64,000 nt of DNA from Agromyces ramosus (GCF_030817175.1 NZ_JAUSYY010000001.1:1922001-1986000), one strand, 5' to 3'. Counted from the first letter of the stretch, positions 52,079 through 61,520 are shown. Numbers and translations: made by a program. Notes: generated by a model from the sequence alone, not told the origin.

Positions 52079-52486
52079 ATGGCCGTACCGACGAACGACG
52101 AACGCTCGCTCTTCACGCTGATCGGCGAACTGCCAGACACCGTCTCGACGCTCGTTCGCGCCGAGATCGACCAGATCAAGGCCGAGATCTCCTACAAGAT
52201 CAAGCACTTCGGCATCGGCTCCGGCCTGGTCGCGGGTGCCGCGGTCGTCGGCATCTTCCTGCTCTTCACCCTCATCGTCGCCGCCATCTTCGCGCTTGCG
52301 CTCGTGATGCCGGGCTGGGCCGCCGCGCTCGTCGTCTCGGGCGTGCTGCTGCTGATCATCGCCATCCTGCTCTGGATCGCGTACGTCAACTTCAAGCGAG
52401 GCGCCGAGCCTCTCGAGACGATCGAAAGCCTGCGGGCCGATCTCGACGTGCTGAAGGGAACCGGTGACTATGACCGTCGCGACTGA
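52079..52486 (+). CDS. Phage-holin-family (DUF1469) membrane protein
   Basis: A 135-residue protein of the actinobacterial holin superfamily (Phage_holin_3_6/DUF1469). An N-terminal amphipathic part with SLFTLIGELPDTVSTLVRAEI is followed by two membrane segments (about 50-75 and 80-105) and a charged tail. Despite the family name there is no phage context and no lysis role is known. GGAGGTGA precedes the ATG. The stop lies inside the start region of the next gene, giving an overlap of 23 bases. Confidence 0.9.
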   Translation: MAVPTNDERSLFTLIGELPDTVSTLVRAEIDQIKAEISYKIKHFGIGSGLVAGAAVVGIFLLFTLIVAAIFALALVMPGWAAALVVSGVLLLIIAILLWIAYVNFKRGAEPLETIESLRADLDVLKGTGDYDRRD

Positions 52487-52775
52487 CGTGCCCGCCTCGA
52501 AGCGCACCGCCGCCGAGCGTGAACGCAACCTCACGCGAGTGCAGGCCCGCATCGCATCGCAGCAGGCACGCGCCGACTTCGCCGCGACGCTCGACGCGCT
52601 CGAAGACAAGCTCAACGTGCCGAAGCAGGTGAGTCGCAAGGTCCAGAGAGCCCAGCGGAGGTTCCGCCGCTTCGCCGACGAGCGGCCTGTCGCGGCGATC
52701 GCCGCCGCGGTCGGGGTCGCCGCCGCCGTCGGCGTGACGGTGTGGCTCGTCGTGCGAGCCAACCTCGACCGGTAA
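52464..52775 (+). CDS. DUF3618-like protein
   Basis: A 103-residue protein with a charged helical first half (AAERERNLTRVQARIASQQARADFAATLDALEDKLN) typical of DUF3618 and one C-terminal membrane segment (about 75-97). Its function is unknown. The GTG at 52464 is used because AAGGG lies 5 bases upstream; the ATG at 52470 is equally possible. It overlaps the end of the holin-like gene, so the two are coupled. Together with the YtxH gene it forms a small envelope-stress module inserted between heme genes. Confidence 0.85.
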   Translation: MTMTVATDVPASKRTAAERERNLTRVQARIASQQARADFAATLDALEDKLNVPKQVSRKVQRAQRRFRRFADERPVAAIAAAVGVAAAVGVTVWLVVRANLDR

Positions 52776-52800
52776 CGAGCAGCAGCGAGCGGATGCACCG

Positions 52801-53487
52801 ATGCCCGTGTCACCGCTTCGCGAATTCGAGTCCCAGGGTCCCGGGTCCACTCCCGCGCCGACCGCGGTCGACCGGGTCGCGGCAGCCGTTCGCACCGACA
52901 TCCTGAGCGGCGCCCTCGCGCCCGGCACGCCGCTTCGCGAGGAGTCGGCGTCGGCGCGTTACGGCGTCTCCCGGCACACGGTGCGCGCGGCGTTCCAGCG
53001 ACTCGTGAGCGAGCGGCTCGCCGTCGCCGAGCCCTACCGCGGTGTTCGCGTCACGAGCTTCGACCGAGCGCATGTGATCGCGCTGCAGCAGCTGCGCGCC
53101 GCGCTCGAGGTCGAGGCGGTCCGCATCGCCGGCGAGCGGTACGGCGATGAGTGGCCAGAGGCCGCGCTCGCGCCCGCCCGCGACGCGCTCGGCGCGCTCG
53201 GCGAGCTCGACGAGCTCGACGAGCCCGTCGACTGGCTCGAGGTCGAGCGCATCCACGCGGACTTCCACCGGGCGCTCGTCGCGGCATCCGAGAGCCCGCG
53301 CATCATCGAGTCGCACGCGGCGCTCGGGAGCGAGCTGCTGCTGTTCCTCTTGCACGTGCGCCCGCACTACACCCTCGCAAGCCTCATCGCCGAGCACCGT
53401 GCGCTGCTCGACGAGATCCCGGTGCGGGGTCCCGAGGCGCTGCGCGAGCACCTCGAGCATTCGACCCGGCTGCTCGTCGGCAGCTGA
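52801..53487 (+). CDS. GntR-family transcriptional regulator (FCD type)
   Basis: A 228-residue regulator. The winged helix-turn-helix (about 20-85) reads VRTDILSGALAPGTPLREESASARYGVSRHTVRAAFQRLVSE, typical of GntR. The C-terminal helical FCD domain (about 90-225) holds the His/Asp metal or ligand positions in IHADFHRALV and LIAEHRALLDEI. FCD members respond to small organic acids or sugars. It starts 25 bases after the DUF3618 gene and lies 34 bases before a methyltransferase gene, which is its most likely target. No clear operator was found. Confidence 0.92.
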   Translation: MPVSPLREFESQGPGSTPAPTAVDRVAAAVRTDILSGALAPGTPLREESASARYGVSRHTVRAAFQRLVSERLAVAEPYRGVRVTSFDRAHVIALQQLRAALEVEAVRIAGERYGDEWPEAALAPARDALGALGELDELDEPVDWLEVERIHADFHRALVAASESPRIIESHAALGSELLLFLLHVRPHYTLASLIAEHRALLDEIPVRGPEALREHLEHSTRLLVGS

Positions 53488-53521
53488 CGCGGCCACGACC
53501 GCCGAACGGAAGGAGCCGACG

Positions 53522-54649
53522 ATGACGTCGGAAGAGCAGGCCCAAGGCAACGCTCCGGGCGCCGGTCCCGGCGCCGGGACAGAGGCCGTCACGGCCTTCG
53601 CCGACCGGATCTTCGCGTCGGCCCTCGGCAGCCTCGAGATGCTCAGCGTCTACCTCGGCGACCGTCTCGGCTGGTACCGGGCGCTCGCCGAGGGCGAGCC
53701 GCTCGACGCTCCGACGCTCGCCGAGCGCACGGGCACCCACGAGCGCTACGCGAGGGAGTGGCTCGAGCACCAGGCGGTGAGCGGCATCCTCACCGTCGAT
53801 GATCCGGATGCCGCGGCATCCGCACGCCGGTTCTCCCTGCCTGCGGCGCACGCCGAGGTGCTCACGAACGCCGCCTCGCTCGACTACCTCGCACCGCTCG
53901 GACGGTTCGTGGCCGCCACGGCCGGGCAGCTCCCGGCGCTGCTCGACGCGTATCGAACGGGAGGCGGGGTGGCCTGGGCGCAGCTCGGCGAAGACGCCCG
54001 CGACGCGCAGGGGGACATCAACCGACCATGGTTCCAGCAGCGACTCGCGCCGGCACTCGCCGGCGTGCCTTCACTGCACGCCGTCCTGTCGCGTCCCGCG
54101 GCCCGCATCGCGGATGTCGGCAGCGGCCATGGTTGGTCGGCCATCGCGATCGCACAGGCGTATCCCGATGCCCGCGTCGAGGGGTTCGACGTCGACGGCC
54201 CCTCCGTGGCGGCCGCCCGTCGGCACGCGGCAGCGTCGGGCGTCGGTGACCGCGTGCGCTTCCACCACGTGGCGGGCGAAGCGCTGCCCGAGGAGGGCGT
54301 CTTCGACGCGGCGTTCATCTTCGAGGCGCTGCACGACATGCCCTTTCCGGTCGAGGTGCTCGCCGCCATCCGGCGCGCGGTCAAGCCCGACGGGGCGGTG
54401 GTCGTCATGGACGAGGCGGTCGCGCCCGCATTCGCCCCCGACGGCGACGACGTCGAGCGCGTCATGTACGGCTACAGCTTGCTCCTGTGCCTCCCCGACA
54501 GCCTCGCGACGCCCGGATCGGTCGGCACCGGCACCGTCATGCGCCAGTCGACCCTCGAACGCTACGCCCGAGAGGCGGGGTTCGACGCCATCGAGGAGCT
54601 GCCGATCGAGGACTTCGCGTTCTTCCGCTTCACGCGGCTCCTGCACTGA
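53522..54649 (+). CDS. SAM-dependent methyltransferase with N-terminal winged helix
   Basis: A 375-residue class I methyltransferase. The N-terminal part (about 20-110) is a winged-helix-like domain with LAERTGTHERYAREWLEHQAVSG, as found in O-methyltransferase-like proteins. The SAM site is IADVGSGHGWSAIAIAQAYP (about 196-215), followed by VEGFDVDG and FDAAFIFEALHDM. A rescue helix and FAFFRFTRLLH end the protein. GGAAGGAG precedes the ATG. The substrate is unknown. Its position after the GntR gene suggests a two-gene unit. Confidence 0.9.
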   Translation: MTSEEQAQGNAPGAGPGAGTEAVTAFADRIFASALGSLEMLSVYLGDRLGWYRALAEGEPLDAPTLAERTGTHERYAREWLEHQAVSGILTVDDPDAAASARRFSLPAAHAEVLTNAASLDYLAPLGRFVAATAGQLPALLDAYRTGGGVAWAQLGEDARDAQGDINRPWFQQRLAPALAGVPSLHAVLSRPAARIADVGSGHGWSAIAIAQAYPDARVEGFDVDGPSVAAARRHAAASGVGDRVRFHHVAGEALPEEGVFDAAFIFEALHDMPFPVEVLAAIRRAVKPDGAVVVMDEAVAPAFAPDGDDVERVMYGYSLLLCLPDSLATPGSVGTGTVMRQSTLERYAREAGFDAIEELPIEDFAFFRFTRLLH

Positions 54650-54686
54650 GCGACGTCACCGACGCCGAGGTCCACGACGAGGCCGC

Positions 54687-55139
54687 TCAGACCTGAGGCG
54701 GTGGCGCCGGCGCCCGCTCCCACGAGGCGATCGGGCCGTCGACCACGATGAAGAGCGGATGCGGCTCGGCCGTCGCGATGTCCGCCCAGCGATCGGCGAT
54801 CGCCGGGCTCCGCACTGCGAGCCTCTGCCGCAGGTGCCACCACTCGAGGTCGAGCTGTCCGCTCGTCACCTCGAGGCGCCGAGTCGGGTCGCCGCGGCGG
54901 TGCACCTTGCTGCGGTCGAAGCGGTACCCGCGGCTGCTCGCCTCGTCGGCGACGACGGCCAGGTAGTCGCCGATCGCCTCGCGCGGGTCGGGCTCGGCCC
55001 GGAACCGTTCGAGCTGCGGATGCCTCGTGTACCCGCGCGTGCCGCCCTCGAGCACCGCCTGCGCCAGCAGGGCCTCGCGCCATGCCGCCGTGAGGCCCTG
55101 ACGATCGAGGTAGCGCGGGTGCAGCGACCAGATCCTCAT
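54687..55139 (-). CDS. Pyrimidine dimer DNA glycosylase/endonuclease V-like protein
   Basis: A 150-residue protein of the Pyr_excise (T4 endonuclease V-related) family. It starts MRIWSLHPRYLDRQGLTAAWREALLAQAVL, the family's conserved opening, and has TRGYTRHPQLERF and LEWWHLRQRLAVRSP. Members with full activity cut at UV-induced pyrimidine dimers using the N-terminal amino group (here after Met removal, Arg); the usual Thr2 of T4 DenV is not present, so activity is uncertain. It lies on the opposite strand between the methyltransferase and chdC. Confidence 0.85.
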   Translation of the reverse strand: MRIWSLHPRYLDRQGLTAAWREALLAQAVLEGGTRGYTRHPQLERFRAEPDPREAIGDYLAVVADEASSRGYRFDRSKVHRRGDPTRRLEVTSGQLDLEWWHLRQRLAVRSPAIADRWADIATAEPHPLFIVVDGPIASWERAPAPPPQV

Positions 55140-55208
55140 CCAACGAGCGTACGTCCAGCCCCCCGACCCACTTTTGGCCGTTCAGCGGGGAAGGGGGAGA
55201 CTAGGGGT

Positions 55209-55946
55209 ATGTCTTCCCCCGCTGCCGAAGCGGCAGCCGACGCGCTCCAGAACGATTCCGACGCCGAGCCGACTCCTGAGGGGTACACGGTCTTCGCCGT
55301 ACTCCGCCGGGACCCGGCGAACCCCGACGACTACGACGGCCACGATGTCGCCCGCGTCGTGCACGAGCTCGACGACGTCATCTCCCTCGTCGAGGACGAA
55401 GACGTCACCCTGCGCGGCATCTACGATGTCTCGGGGCTCCGCGCCGAGGCCGACGTGATGCTGTGGCTGCACGGACCCACCGCCGAGGGCCTGCAGTGGG
55501 CACTCCGCGAGCTTCGCCGTGCGCGACTGCTGAAGAGCCTGCTCCCCACGTGGAACGCCATGGGCGTGCACCGCGACGCCGAGTTCAACAAGTCGCACGT
55601 GCCCGGGTTCCTCCGCGGCGCCGAGCCGAAGGGCTGGCTCACGGTCTACCCGTTCGTGCGCAGCTACGAGTGGTACCTCCTCGCGCCCGAAGAGCGCGGG
55701 CGCATGCTCTCCGAGCACGGTCGCAAGGGCGCCGCGTTCCGCGGCGTCATCGCGAACACCGTGTCCTCCTTCGCCCTCGGCGACTACGAGTGGCTGCTGC
55801 CGCTCGAATCCGACGAGCTCACCGACCTCGTCGACCTCATGCGCGACCTCCGGGCCACCGACGCCCGCCGGCACGTGCGCGAAGAGGTGCCGTTCTACAC
55901 CGGGCGACGCATCACCACCGCCGAGCTCGTCGAGGTGCTGCAGTAA
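55209..55946 (+). CDS. chdC: Coproheme decarboxylase (HemQ)
   Basis: The last enzyme of the coproporphyrin-dependent pathway, turning coproheme into heme b with hydrogen peroxide. The 245-residue chlorite-dismutase-fold protein has WNAMGVHRDAEFNKSH, VYPFVRSYEWYLLAPEERGRML with the candidate catalytic Tyr (Y147), the likely heme-binding His in SEHGRKG (H170), and SFALGDYEWLLPLES. GGGGGAGACTAGGGGT precedes the ATG. Its presence, together with cgoX and cpfC, shows that heme is made through coproporphyrin III rather than protoporphyrin IX. Confidence 0.96.
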   Translation: MSSPAAEAAADALQNDSDAEPTPEGYTVFAVLRRDPANPDDYDGHDVARVVHELDDVISLVEDEDVTLRGIYDVSGLRAEADVMLWLHGPTAEGLQWALRELRRARLLKSLLPTWNAMGVHRDAEFNKSHVPGFLRGAEPKGWLTVYPFVRSYEWYLLAPEERGRMLSEHGRKGAAFRGVIANTVSSFALGDYEWLLPLESDELTDLVDLMRDLRATDARRHVREEVPFYTGRRITTAELVEVLQ

Positions 55947-56114
55947 TGGCAGCGGTCAACCTCGGCTCGACCGGCGCTGGGCAGCCTGCGGCGACGGGGT
56001 GCCCCGGCCACCGCCCATCGCGGCCACAAGCCGCTGCCCGCGGCATCCGCCCCCTGCGCACCTGGCGCGGTCGTGCCGGGCGCGACGCCCGCCGCCCAGC
56101 AGGGGCCCGAGCAC

Positions 56115-57236
56115 GTGACCGAGCCCACGGCATACGACGGCATCCTCCTCGCCGGATTCGGCGGGCCCGAGGGTCAAGACGACGTGATCCCGTTCCTCCG
56201 CAACGTCACGAGCGGTCGCGGCATCCCCGACGAGCGGCTCGAGGAGGTCGCACACCACTACCGCCACTTCGGCGGCGTGAGCCCGATCAACGAGCACAAC
56301 CGCGAGCTGAAGGCCGCGCTCGAGGCGGAGCTCGCGAGCCGCGGCATCGACCTGCCCGTGTTCTGGGGCAACCGCAACTGGCAGCCGTACCTCAACGACG
56401 CGCTGGGCGAGGCGCACGCGGCGGGCGCCACGAAGCTCATCGCCATCGCCACGAGCGCCTACAGCTCGTACTCGAGCTGCCGCCAGTACCGTGAAGACTT
56501 CGCCGACGCGATCGCCGACGTCGACGCGGTCGACGGTGCCGAGGCGATCCAGATCGACAAGGTGCGCCAGTTCTTCGATCACCCCGGGTTCGTGCAGCCC
56601 TTCATCGAGGGCGTGCGCGACGGCATCGCCGAGCTCGAGGCATCCGTGTCGGGCCTCGACCGCACCACCGAGGTCGAGGTGCTGTTCGCGACGCACTCGA
56701 TCCCGTCGACGGATGCCGCGAAGTCGGGCCCGGCCGAGCGCGGGTTCGGCGATGGCGGCGCGTACGCGGCGCAGCACCTGGCGGTCGCCGAGGTCGTCAT
56801 GCGCGAGGCCGGGGCATCCGACGTGCCGTGGCAGCTCGTGTACCAGTCGCGCAGCGGCCCCCCGTCGATGCCGTGGCTCGAGCCCGACATCAACGACGCC
56901 ATCGAGCAGCTTCCGGCCGCCGGCCGCAAGGCCATCGTCATCGTGCCGCTCGGCTTCGTGAGCGACCACATGGAGGTGCTCTGGGACCTCGACAACGAGG
57001 CGCTCGAGACCGCCGGGCAGCAAGGGCTCGCCGCCGTGCGCGTGCCGACGCCCGGCACGCATCCCGCCTACGTCGCGGGGCTCGTCGACCTCGTGCTCGA
57101 GCGCGTCGAGGGCACGCCCGTCGCGGCGCGGCCGGCCGTGACCGGACTCGGTCCCTGGTACGACGTGTGCCGCCCCGGATGCTGCGAGAACGTGCGCCTC
57201 GGCTTCCGCCCGGCGCTCGCCGGAGTGGCGCCGTGA
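56115..57236 (+). CDS. cpfC: Coproporphyrin III ferrochelatase
   Basis: Inserts iron into coproporphyrin III (previously HemH ferrochelatase). The 373-residue protein begins DGILLAGFGGPEG and contains GNRNWQPYL, AIATSAYSSYSSCRQYRED, the metal-site FATHSIP and VIVPLGFVSDHMEVLWDLD. The C-terminal CRPGCC and the Cys in SSCRQY fit the ligands of the [2Fe-2S] cluster found in actinobacterial enzymes. The GTG at 56115 is chosen for AGGGG upstream and the normal start; the GTG at 56073 is an alternative. The 168 bases between chdC and this gene hold no other gene I can support. The stop overlaps hemC by 4 bases. Confidence 0.95.
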   Translation: MTEPTAYDGILLAGFGGPEGQDDVIPFLRNVTSGRGIPDERLEEVAHHYRHFGGVSPINEHNRELKAALEAELASRGIDLPVFWGNRNWQPYLNDALGEAHAAGATKLIAIATSAYSSYSSCRQYREDFADAIADVDAVDGAEAIQIDKVRQFFDHPGFVQPFIEGVRDGIAELEASVSGLDRTTEVEVLFATHSIPSTDAAKSGPAERGFGDGGAYAAQHLAVAEVVMREAGASDVPWQLVYQSRSGPPSMPWLEPDINDAIEQLPAAGRKAIVIVPLGFVSDHMEVLWDLDNEALETAGQQGLAAVRVPTPGTHPAYVAGLVDLVLERVEGTPVAARPAVTGLGPWYDVCRPGCCENVRLGFRPALAGVAP

Positions 57237-58207
57237 GCGCCGCGGGCAACGGCGCCGGCGGCGTCATCCGCATCGGCACCCGGGGCAGCGCTCTCGCCAT
57301 GGCGCAGACGCGGCAGATCGCCGACCGGCTCGCCTCGGCCGCCAAGGCCGAGGTGGAGCTCGTGCCGATCACGACCCAGGGCGACACCTCCCGTGCCTCG
57401 CTCGCCACGATCGGCGGCACCGGCGTGTTCGCCGCGGCGCTGCGCGAGGCGCTCCTCGCCGGTGAGTGCGATGTCGTCGTGCATTCGCTGAAAGACCTGC
57501 CCACCGCCGATCACCCCCAGCTGCGACTCGGAGCGGTGCCGAAGCGCGCCGACGCCCGTGACGCGCTGTGCGCGCGCGACGGCTTCACGCTCGCGACCCT
57601 CCCCGTCGGTGCGCGGGTGGGCACCGGCTCGCCCCGCCGCATCGCGCAGCTCGGCGCAGCCCGCCCCGACCTGGTCGCGGTCGACCTCCGCGGCAACGTC
57701 GACACCCGCCTCGGCAAGGTCGAATCCGGCGAGCTCGACGCCGTGGTGCTCGCCGCCGCCGGGCTCGGCCGGCTCGGTCGCGGCGACGCCGTCACCGACC
57801 TGCTCGAGCTCGCCGACTGGCCGACCGCACCCGGGCAGGGCGCACTCGCGATCGAGGTACGTCGCGAGCGCGGCGAACGGGCGCTCGAGCGCGCGCTCGA
57901 GGCGGTCGACCACGGCGTGACGCGCGCGATGGTGTTCGCCGAGCGACTCGTGCTCGCCGGGCTCGAGGCGGGCTGTTCCGCCCCGGTCGGCGCCACTGCG
58001 TTCCTCGACGACGAACTTCTGTTCCTGACGGCGAGCGTGTACAGTGCCGACGGGACCCGGCAGCTGACCAGCTCGCACGCGGCCACCCCCGACAGCCGCT
58101 CGGCCGCCGACCTGGCGGATGCGGCACGCGACGTCGCCGAACGCGTCGTCGCTGAACTCCTCGGCAACGGCGCCGCCGAACTTGCACCACCTGAGGAGTC
58201 GCAGTGA
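57233..58207 (+). CDS. hemC: Hydroxymethylbilane synthase (porphobilinogen deaminase)
   Basis: Links four porphobilinogen units into hydroxymethylbilane. The 324-residue protein has RIGTRGSALAMAQTRQIAD, HSLKDLPT, VGTGSPRRIAQL, LRGNVDTRLGK and APGQGALAIEVR; Cys248 in GLEAGCSAPVGA carries the dipyrromethane cofactor. The GTG start overlaps the cpfC stop (GTGA), and its stop overlaps the hemD start the same way, so cpfC, hemC and hemD are coupled. Confidence 0.97.
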   Translation: MSAAGNGAGGVIRIGTRGSALAMAQTRQIADRLASAAKAEVELVPITTQGDTSRASLATIGGTGVFAAALREALLAGECDVVVHSLKDLPTADHPQLRLGAVPKRADARDALCARDGFTLATLPVGARVGTGSPRRIAQLGAARPDLVAVDLRGNVDTRLGKVESGELDAVVLAAAGLGRLGRGDAVTDLLELADWPTAPGQGALAIEVRRERGERALERALEAVDHGVTRAMVFAERLVLAGLEAGCSAPVGATAFLDDELLFLTASVYSADGTRQLTSSHAATPDSRSAADLADAARDVAERVVAELLGNGAAELAPPEESQ

Positions 58208-59013
58208 GCGAATTCGAGATGACGGGTGCGATCGGCTTGCCTGTCCACGACGGCAAGCCGCTCGCGGGCTGGCGCGTGCTCGTTCCCCGCGGCGGGCCCT
58301 GGGGCGACGGTGTCGCCGCCGCGCTCCGTGCCCGCGGCGCGACGCCCGTGGTCGCGCCGATGATCAACTTCGCCCCCACCGACGACCAGCCCGCCCTCGA
58401 GGCGGCGCTCGCGAAGCTGGCCGCCGGCGGGTTCGACTGGCTCACCGTGACGAGCGCGACCACGGTCGACGTGCTCGCGTCGTACGGCGCCGTGATACCC
58501 GAGACGACGAAGGTCGCCGCGGTCGGCGAGACCACCGCTGCCGCGCTCGTCGCCGCCGGGTACCACGCCGACATCGTGCCCTCCGAAGACAACTCCGCGC
58601 GCGGCCTCCTCGAGGAATGGGAGGCCGCGACCGACGGACAGCGCGGGCTGCGGATCCTCGCCCTCCGCTCGGCCATCGCCAAGCAGGTCCTCTCCATCGG
58701 GCTCGCCCGCGCCGGGCACCACGTCGAGGCGGTCGTCGCCTACCGCACCATCGGCGTGCCGGTGTCGCCCAAGGTCGCCGCCGATGTGCGCGCCGGGCGG
58801 GTCAACGCGGTGCTCGTGACATCCGGAAGCGTCGCCGAGCAGGTGCAGCAGCAGCTCGGCCCGATCCCCGAGACGACCCTCGTCGCCGCCATCGGCCCGC
58901 AGACCAAGCAGGACGCCGCCGCGGTCGGTCTCCGCGTCGACGTGATCGCGCGCGAGCGCACCGCCGAATCGCTCATCGACGCGGTCGTCGAAGCCGCGAG
59001 CGCGCACGCCTGA
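58204..59013 (+). CDS. hemD: Uroporphyrinogen III synthase
   Basis: Closes hydroxymethylbilane into uroporphyrinogen III with inversion of ring D. The 269-residue protein has the two-lobed HemD pattern: GWRVLVPRGGPWGDGVAAALRARGA, DWLTVTSATTVDVL, AAVGETTAAAL and, in the second lobe, LVTSGSVAEQV and AAIGPQTKQDAAAVGLRVDV. HemD proteins are poorly conserved, so position between hemC and hemB adds weight. The GTG at 58204 overlaps the hemC stop. There are 169 bases before hemB without a gene. Confidence 0.94.
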   Translation: MSEFEMTGAIGLPVHDGKPLAGWRVLVPRGGPWGDGVAAALRARGATPVVAPMINFAPTDDQPALEAALAKLAAGGFDWLTVTSATTVDVLASYGAVIPETTKVAAVGETTAAALVAAGYHADIVPSEDNSARGLLEEWEAATDGQRGLRILALRSAIAKQVLSIGLARAGHHVEAVVAYRTIGVPVSPKVAADVRAGRVNAVLVTSGSVAEQVQQQLGPIPETTLVAAIGPQTKQDAAAVGLRVDVIARERTAESLIDAVVEAASAHA

Positions 59014-59182
59014 CGCCTGCTCGACCGAGCATCGAGCGCGTCACTTCCCGCCACGCGGGCCGTGCTTCGGACGATTCCTGTCGCAAATCGACGCGCTCGA
59101 GCGCCGACGGCCAGCACCTCCCGCGGCGCGGGCCTCCGGGCAGACAGGAACCGCACATCCGGGCGCCACGTAGGCTGGTCGG

Positions 59183-60181
59183 GTGAACTCCACGCCCGCT
59201 CCCCGTGTTCGCCCACGCCGTCTCCGCGAGACGCCGGCGCTGCGCCGGCTCGTCGCCGAGACCCGCCTCGACCCCGCCGACCTCGTGCTGCCGGTGTTCG
59301 TCCGCGAGGGCGCGAGCGCTCCGGTGCCGATCAGCTCGATGCCGGGCGTCGTGCAGCACTCCCTCGAGAGCCTGCCGCAGGCGGTGGCGGATGCGGCGGC
59401 GGCGGGTGTCGGCGGCGTGATGCTGTTCGGCGTGCCGGAGGTGCGCGACGCACGCGGCTCGGGAGCCACCGACCCCGGCGGCATCCTGAACGTGGCGACA
59501 CGGGTCGCCGCCGAGGCATCCGAGGGCCGTCTCGTGGTGCAGACCGACCTGTGCCTCGACGAGTTCACCGACCACGGCCACTGCGGCGTGCTCGACCCGC
59601 TCGGCCGGGTCGACAACGACGCGACCCTCGAGCGGTACCGCGAGATGGCGCTCGTTCAGGCGGCATCCGGATCGCAGCTGCTCGGCCTCTCGGGCATGAT
59701 GGACGGCCAGGTCGCCGCCGTGCGCGACGCGCTCGACGAGTCGGGCTTCTCGGGCACCGCGATCCTCGCCTACTCGGCGAAGTACGCGAGTGCGTTCTAC
59801 GGTCCGTTCCGCGACGCCGTCGAATCGACGCTCGAGGGAGACCGCCGCACGTACCAGCTCGACCCCGGCAACCGTCGCGAAGGGTTGCGCGAGGCGATGA
59901 TCGACATCGACGAGGGCGCCGACATCGTCATGGTGAAGCCCGCTGGCAGCTACCTCGACGTGCTCGCCGACGTCTCCGCTGCGAGCGAGGTGCCGGTCTG
60001 GGCCTACCAGGTGTCGGGCGAGTACGCGATGATCGAGGCCGCCGCCGCCCATGGCTGGATCGACCGAAAGCGCGCCGTGGTCGAGTCGGTGCGCGGCATC
60101 CGCCGTGCCGGTGCCGATGCCGTGCTCACCTACTGGGCCGTCGAGCTCGCCGAGTGGATCCGCAAGGGCGACGCCGCGTGA
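59183..60181 (+). CDS. hemB: Delta-aminolevulinic acid dehydratase (porphobilinogen synthase)
   Basis: Condenses two 5-aminolevulinate molecules into porphobilinogen. The 332-residue protein has [31 protein letters not shown], the Schiff-base lysines K200 ([14 protein letters not shown]) and K252 ([11 protein letters not shown]), and GMMDGQV. The metal region [14 protein letters not shown] has Asp in place of one Cys of the zinc triad, which fits a magnesium-type enzyme. The start is a GTG at 59183. Its stop overlaps hemL by 4 bases. Confidence 0.97.
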   Translation: MNSTPAPRVRPRRLRETPALRRLVAETRLDPADLVLPVFVREGASAPVPISSMPGVVQHSLESLPQAVADAAAAGVGGVMLFGVPEVRDARGSGATDPGGILNVATRVAAEASEGRLVVQTDLCLDEFTDHGHCGVLDPLGRVDNDATLERYREMALVQAASGSQLLGLSGMMDGQVAAVRDALDESGFSGTAILAYSAKYASAFYGPFRDAVESTLEGDRRTYQLDPGNRREGLREAMIDIDEGADIVMVKPAGSYLDVLADVSAASEVPVWAYQVSGEYAMIEAAAAHGWIDRKRAVVESVRGIRRAGADAVLTYWAVELAEWIRKGDAA

Positions 60182-61506
60182 GCGCCGCGCAGGGCGCTCC
60201 CACGAACGCCGAGCTCTTCCTCCGCGCCGAAGCCGCGATCCCCGGCGGCGTGAACTCGCCCGTCCGGGCGTTCCGCTCGGTCGGTGGCACGCCGCGCTTC
60301 CTCGTCTCGGCTCGTGGGCCCTACGTCACCGACGCCGAGGGACGCGAGTACGTCGACCTCGTCGCCGGCTGGGGTCCGGCGATCCTGGGCCACGCCGATC
60401 CGCGGGTGGTCGAAGCGGTGACGGATGCCGCAGCGCGCGGCCTCTCGTTCGGCTCGTCGACGCCCGCCGAGACCGAGCTCGCCGAGCTCGTCGAGGCCCG
60501 CATCGCGCCGGTCGACAAGCTCCGCCTCGTGTCGACGGGCACGGAGGCGACCATGAGCGCCATCCGCCTCGCGCGCGGCTTCACCGGCCGCGACCTGCTC
60601 GTGAAGTTCTCGGGCCACTACCACGGCCATTCCGACGGACTCCTCGCCGAGGCCGGTTCGGGCCTCGCGACCTTCGCCCTCCCGGGCTCCGCCGGCGTTC
60701 CGGCGGGCATCGCCGCGCTCACGCTCGTGGTGCCGTACAACGACCTCGATGCCCTGCGTGCGGTGTTCGCCGAGCACGGCGACCGCATCGCCGCGGTCAT
60801 CACCGAGGCGGCCGCCGCGAACATGGGCGTCGTGCGCCCCGAGCCGGGCTTCAATCGCGCACTCGTCGAGCTCGCGCACGCGCACGGCGCCCTCGTCATC
60901 TCCGACGAGGTGCTCACGGGCTTCCGCGTCTCGGCGGCCGGCTGGTGGGGCCTCGAGGCGGCTACCGACGACGCATACACGCCCGACCTGATGACGTTCG
61001 GCAAGGTCATCGGCGGCGGCATGCCCGTCGCGGCCCTCGGCGGTCGCGCCGAGATCATGGACCAGCTCGCCCCGAACGGCCCCGTCTACCAGGCGGGCAC
61101 GCTCTCGGGAAACCCCGTGGCGGTCGCCGCGGGCATCGCGACGCTCAGGGCAGCGGATGCCGCGGTGTACGAGCGGCTCGACGCCGTCGCCGCGACGATC
61201 AGCACGGCGGTCTCCGACGCCCTGTCGGCCGAGGGCGTCGCCCATCGGGTGCAACACGCGGGCAACCTCTTCAGCTTCGTGTTCGGCGACCCCGGCGAGG
61301 TGCGCGACTACGCGACGGTGCTGCGGCAGGAGTCCTGGCGCTACTCGCCGTTGTTCCACGCGATGCTCGACGCCGGGGTCTCGTTGCCGCCGTCGGTGTT
61401 CGAGGCGTGGTTCGTCACCGCCGCGCACGACGACTCGGCGATCGCCCGGGTGCTCGACGCGCTGCCGGGCGCCGCGCGAGCTGCGGCATCCGCTCGCCCG
61501 GCGTGA
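60178..61506 (+). CDS. hemL: Glutamate-1-semialdehyde 2,1-aminomutase
   Basis: A PLP enzyme that converts glutamate-1-semialdehyde, the HemA product, to 5-aminolevulinate. The 442-residue protein has [63 protein letters not shown] and the PLP Lys276 in [16 protein letters not shown], then [11 protein letters not shown]. The GTG at 60178 overlaps the hemB stop. It closes the heme operon and is followed by a GC hairpin. Confidence 0.97.
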   Translation: MSAAQGAPTNAELFLRAEAAIPGGVNSPVRAFRSVGGTPRFLVSARGPYVTDAEGREYVDLVAGWGPAILGHADPRVVEAVTDAAARGLSFGSSTPAETELAELVEARIAPVDKLRLVSTGTEATMSAIRLARGFTGRDLLVKFSGHYHGHSDGLLAEAGSGLATFALPGSAGVPAGIAALTLVVPYNDLDALRAVFAEHGDRIAAVITEAAAANMGVVRPEPGFNRALVELAHAHGALVISDEVLTGFRVSAAGWWGLEAATDDAYTPDLMTFGKVIGGGMPVAALGGRAEIMDQLAPNGPVYQAGTLSGNPVAVAAGIATLRAADAAVYERLDAVAATISTAVSDALSAEGVAHRVQHAGNLFSFVFGDPGEVRDYATVLRQESWRYSPLFHAMLDAGVSLPPSVFEAWFVTAAHDDSAIARVLDALPGAARAAASARPA

Positions 61507-61520
61507 TCACGGCGGCACGC

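Noticed and set aside
55946..56494. An open frame starting with ATG right at the end of chdC
   Set aside because: It has no ribosome site, is Arg-rich, and runs out of phase through the cpfC gene, whose frame has all ferrochelatase motifs.
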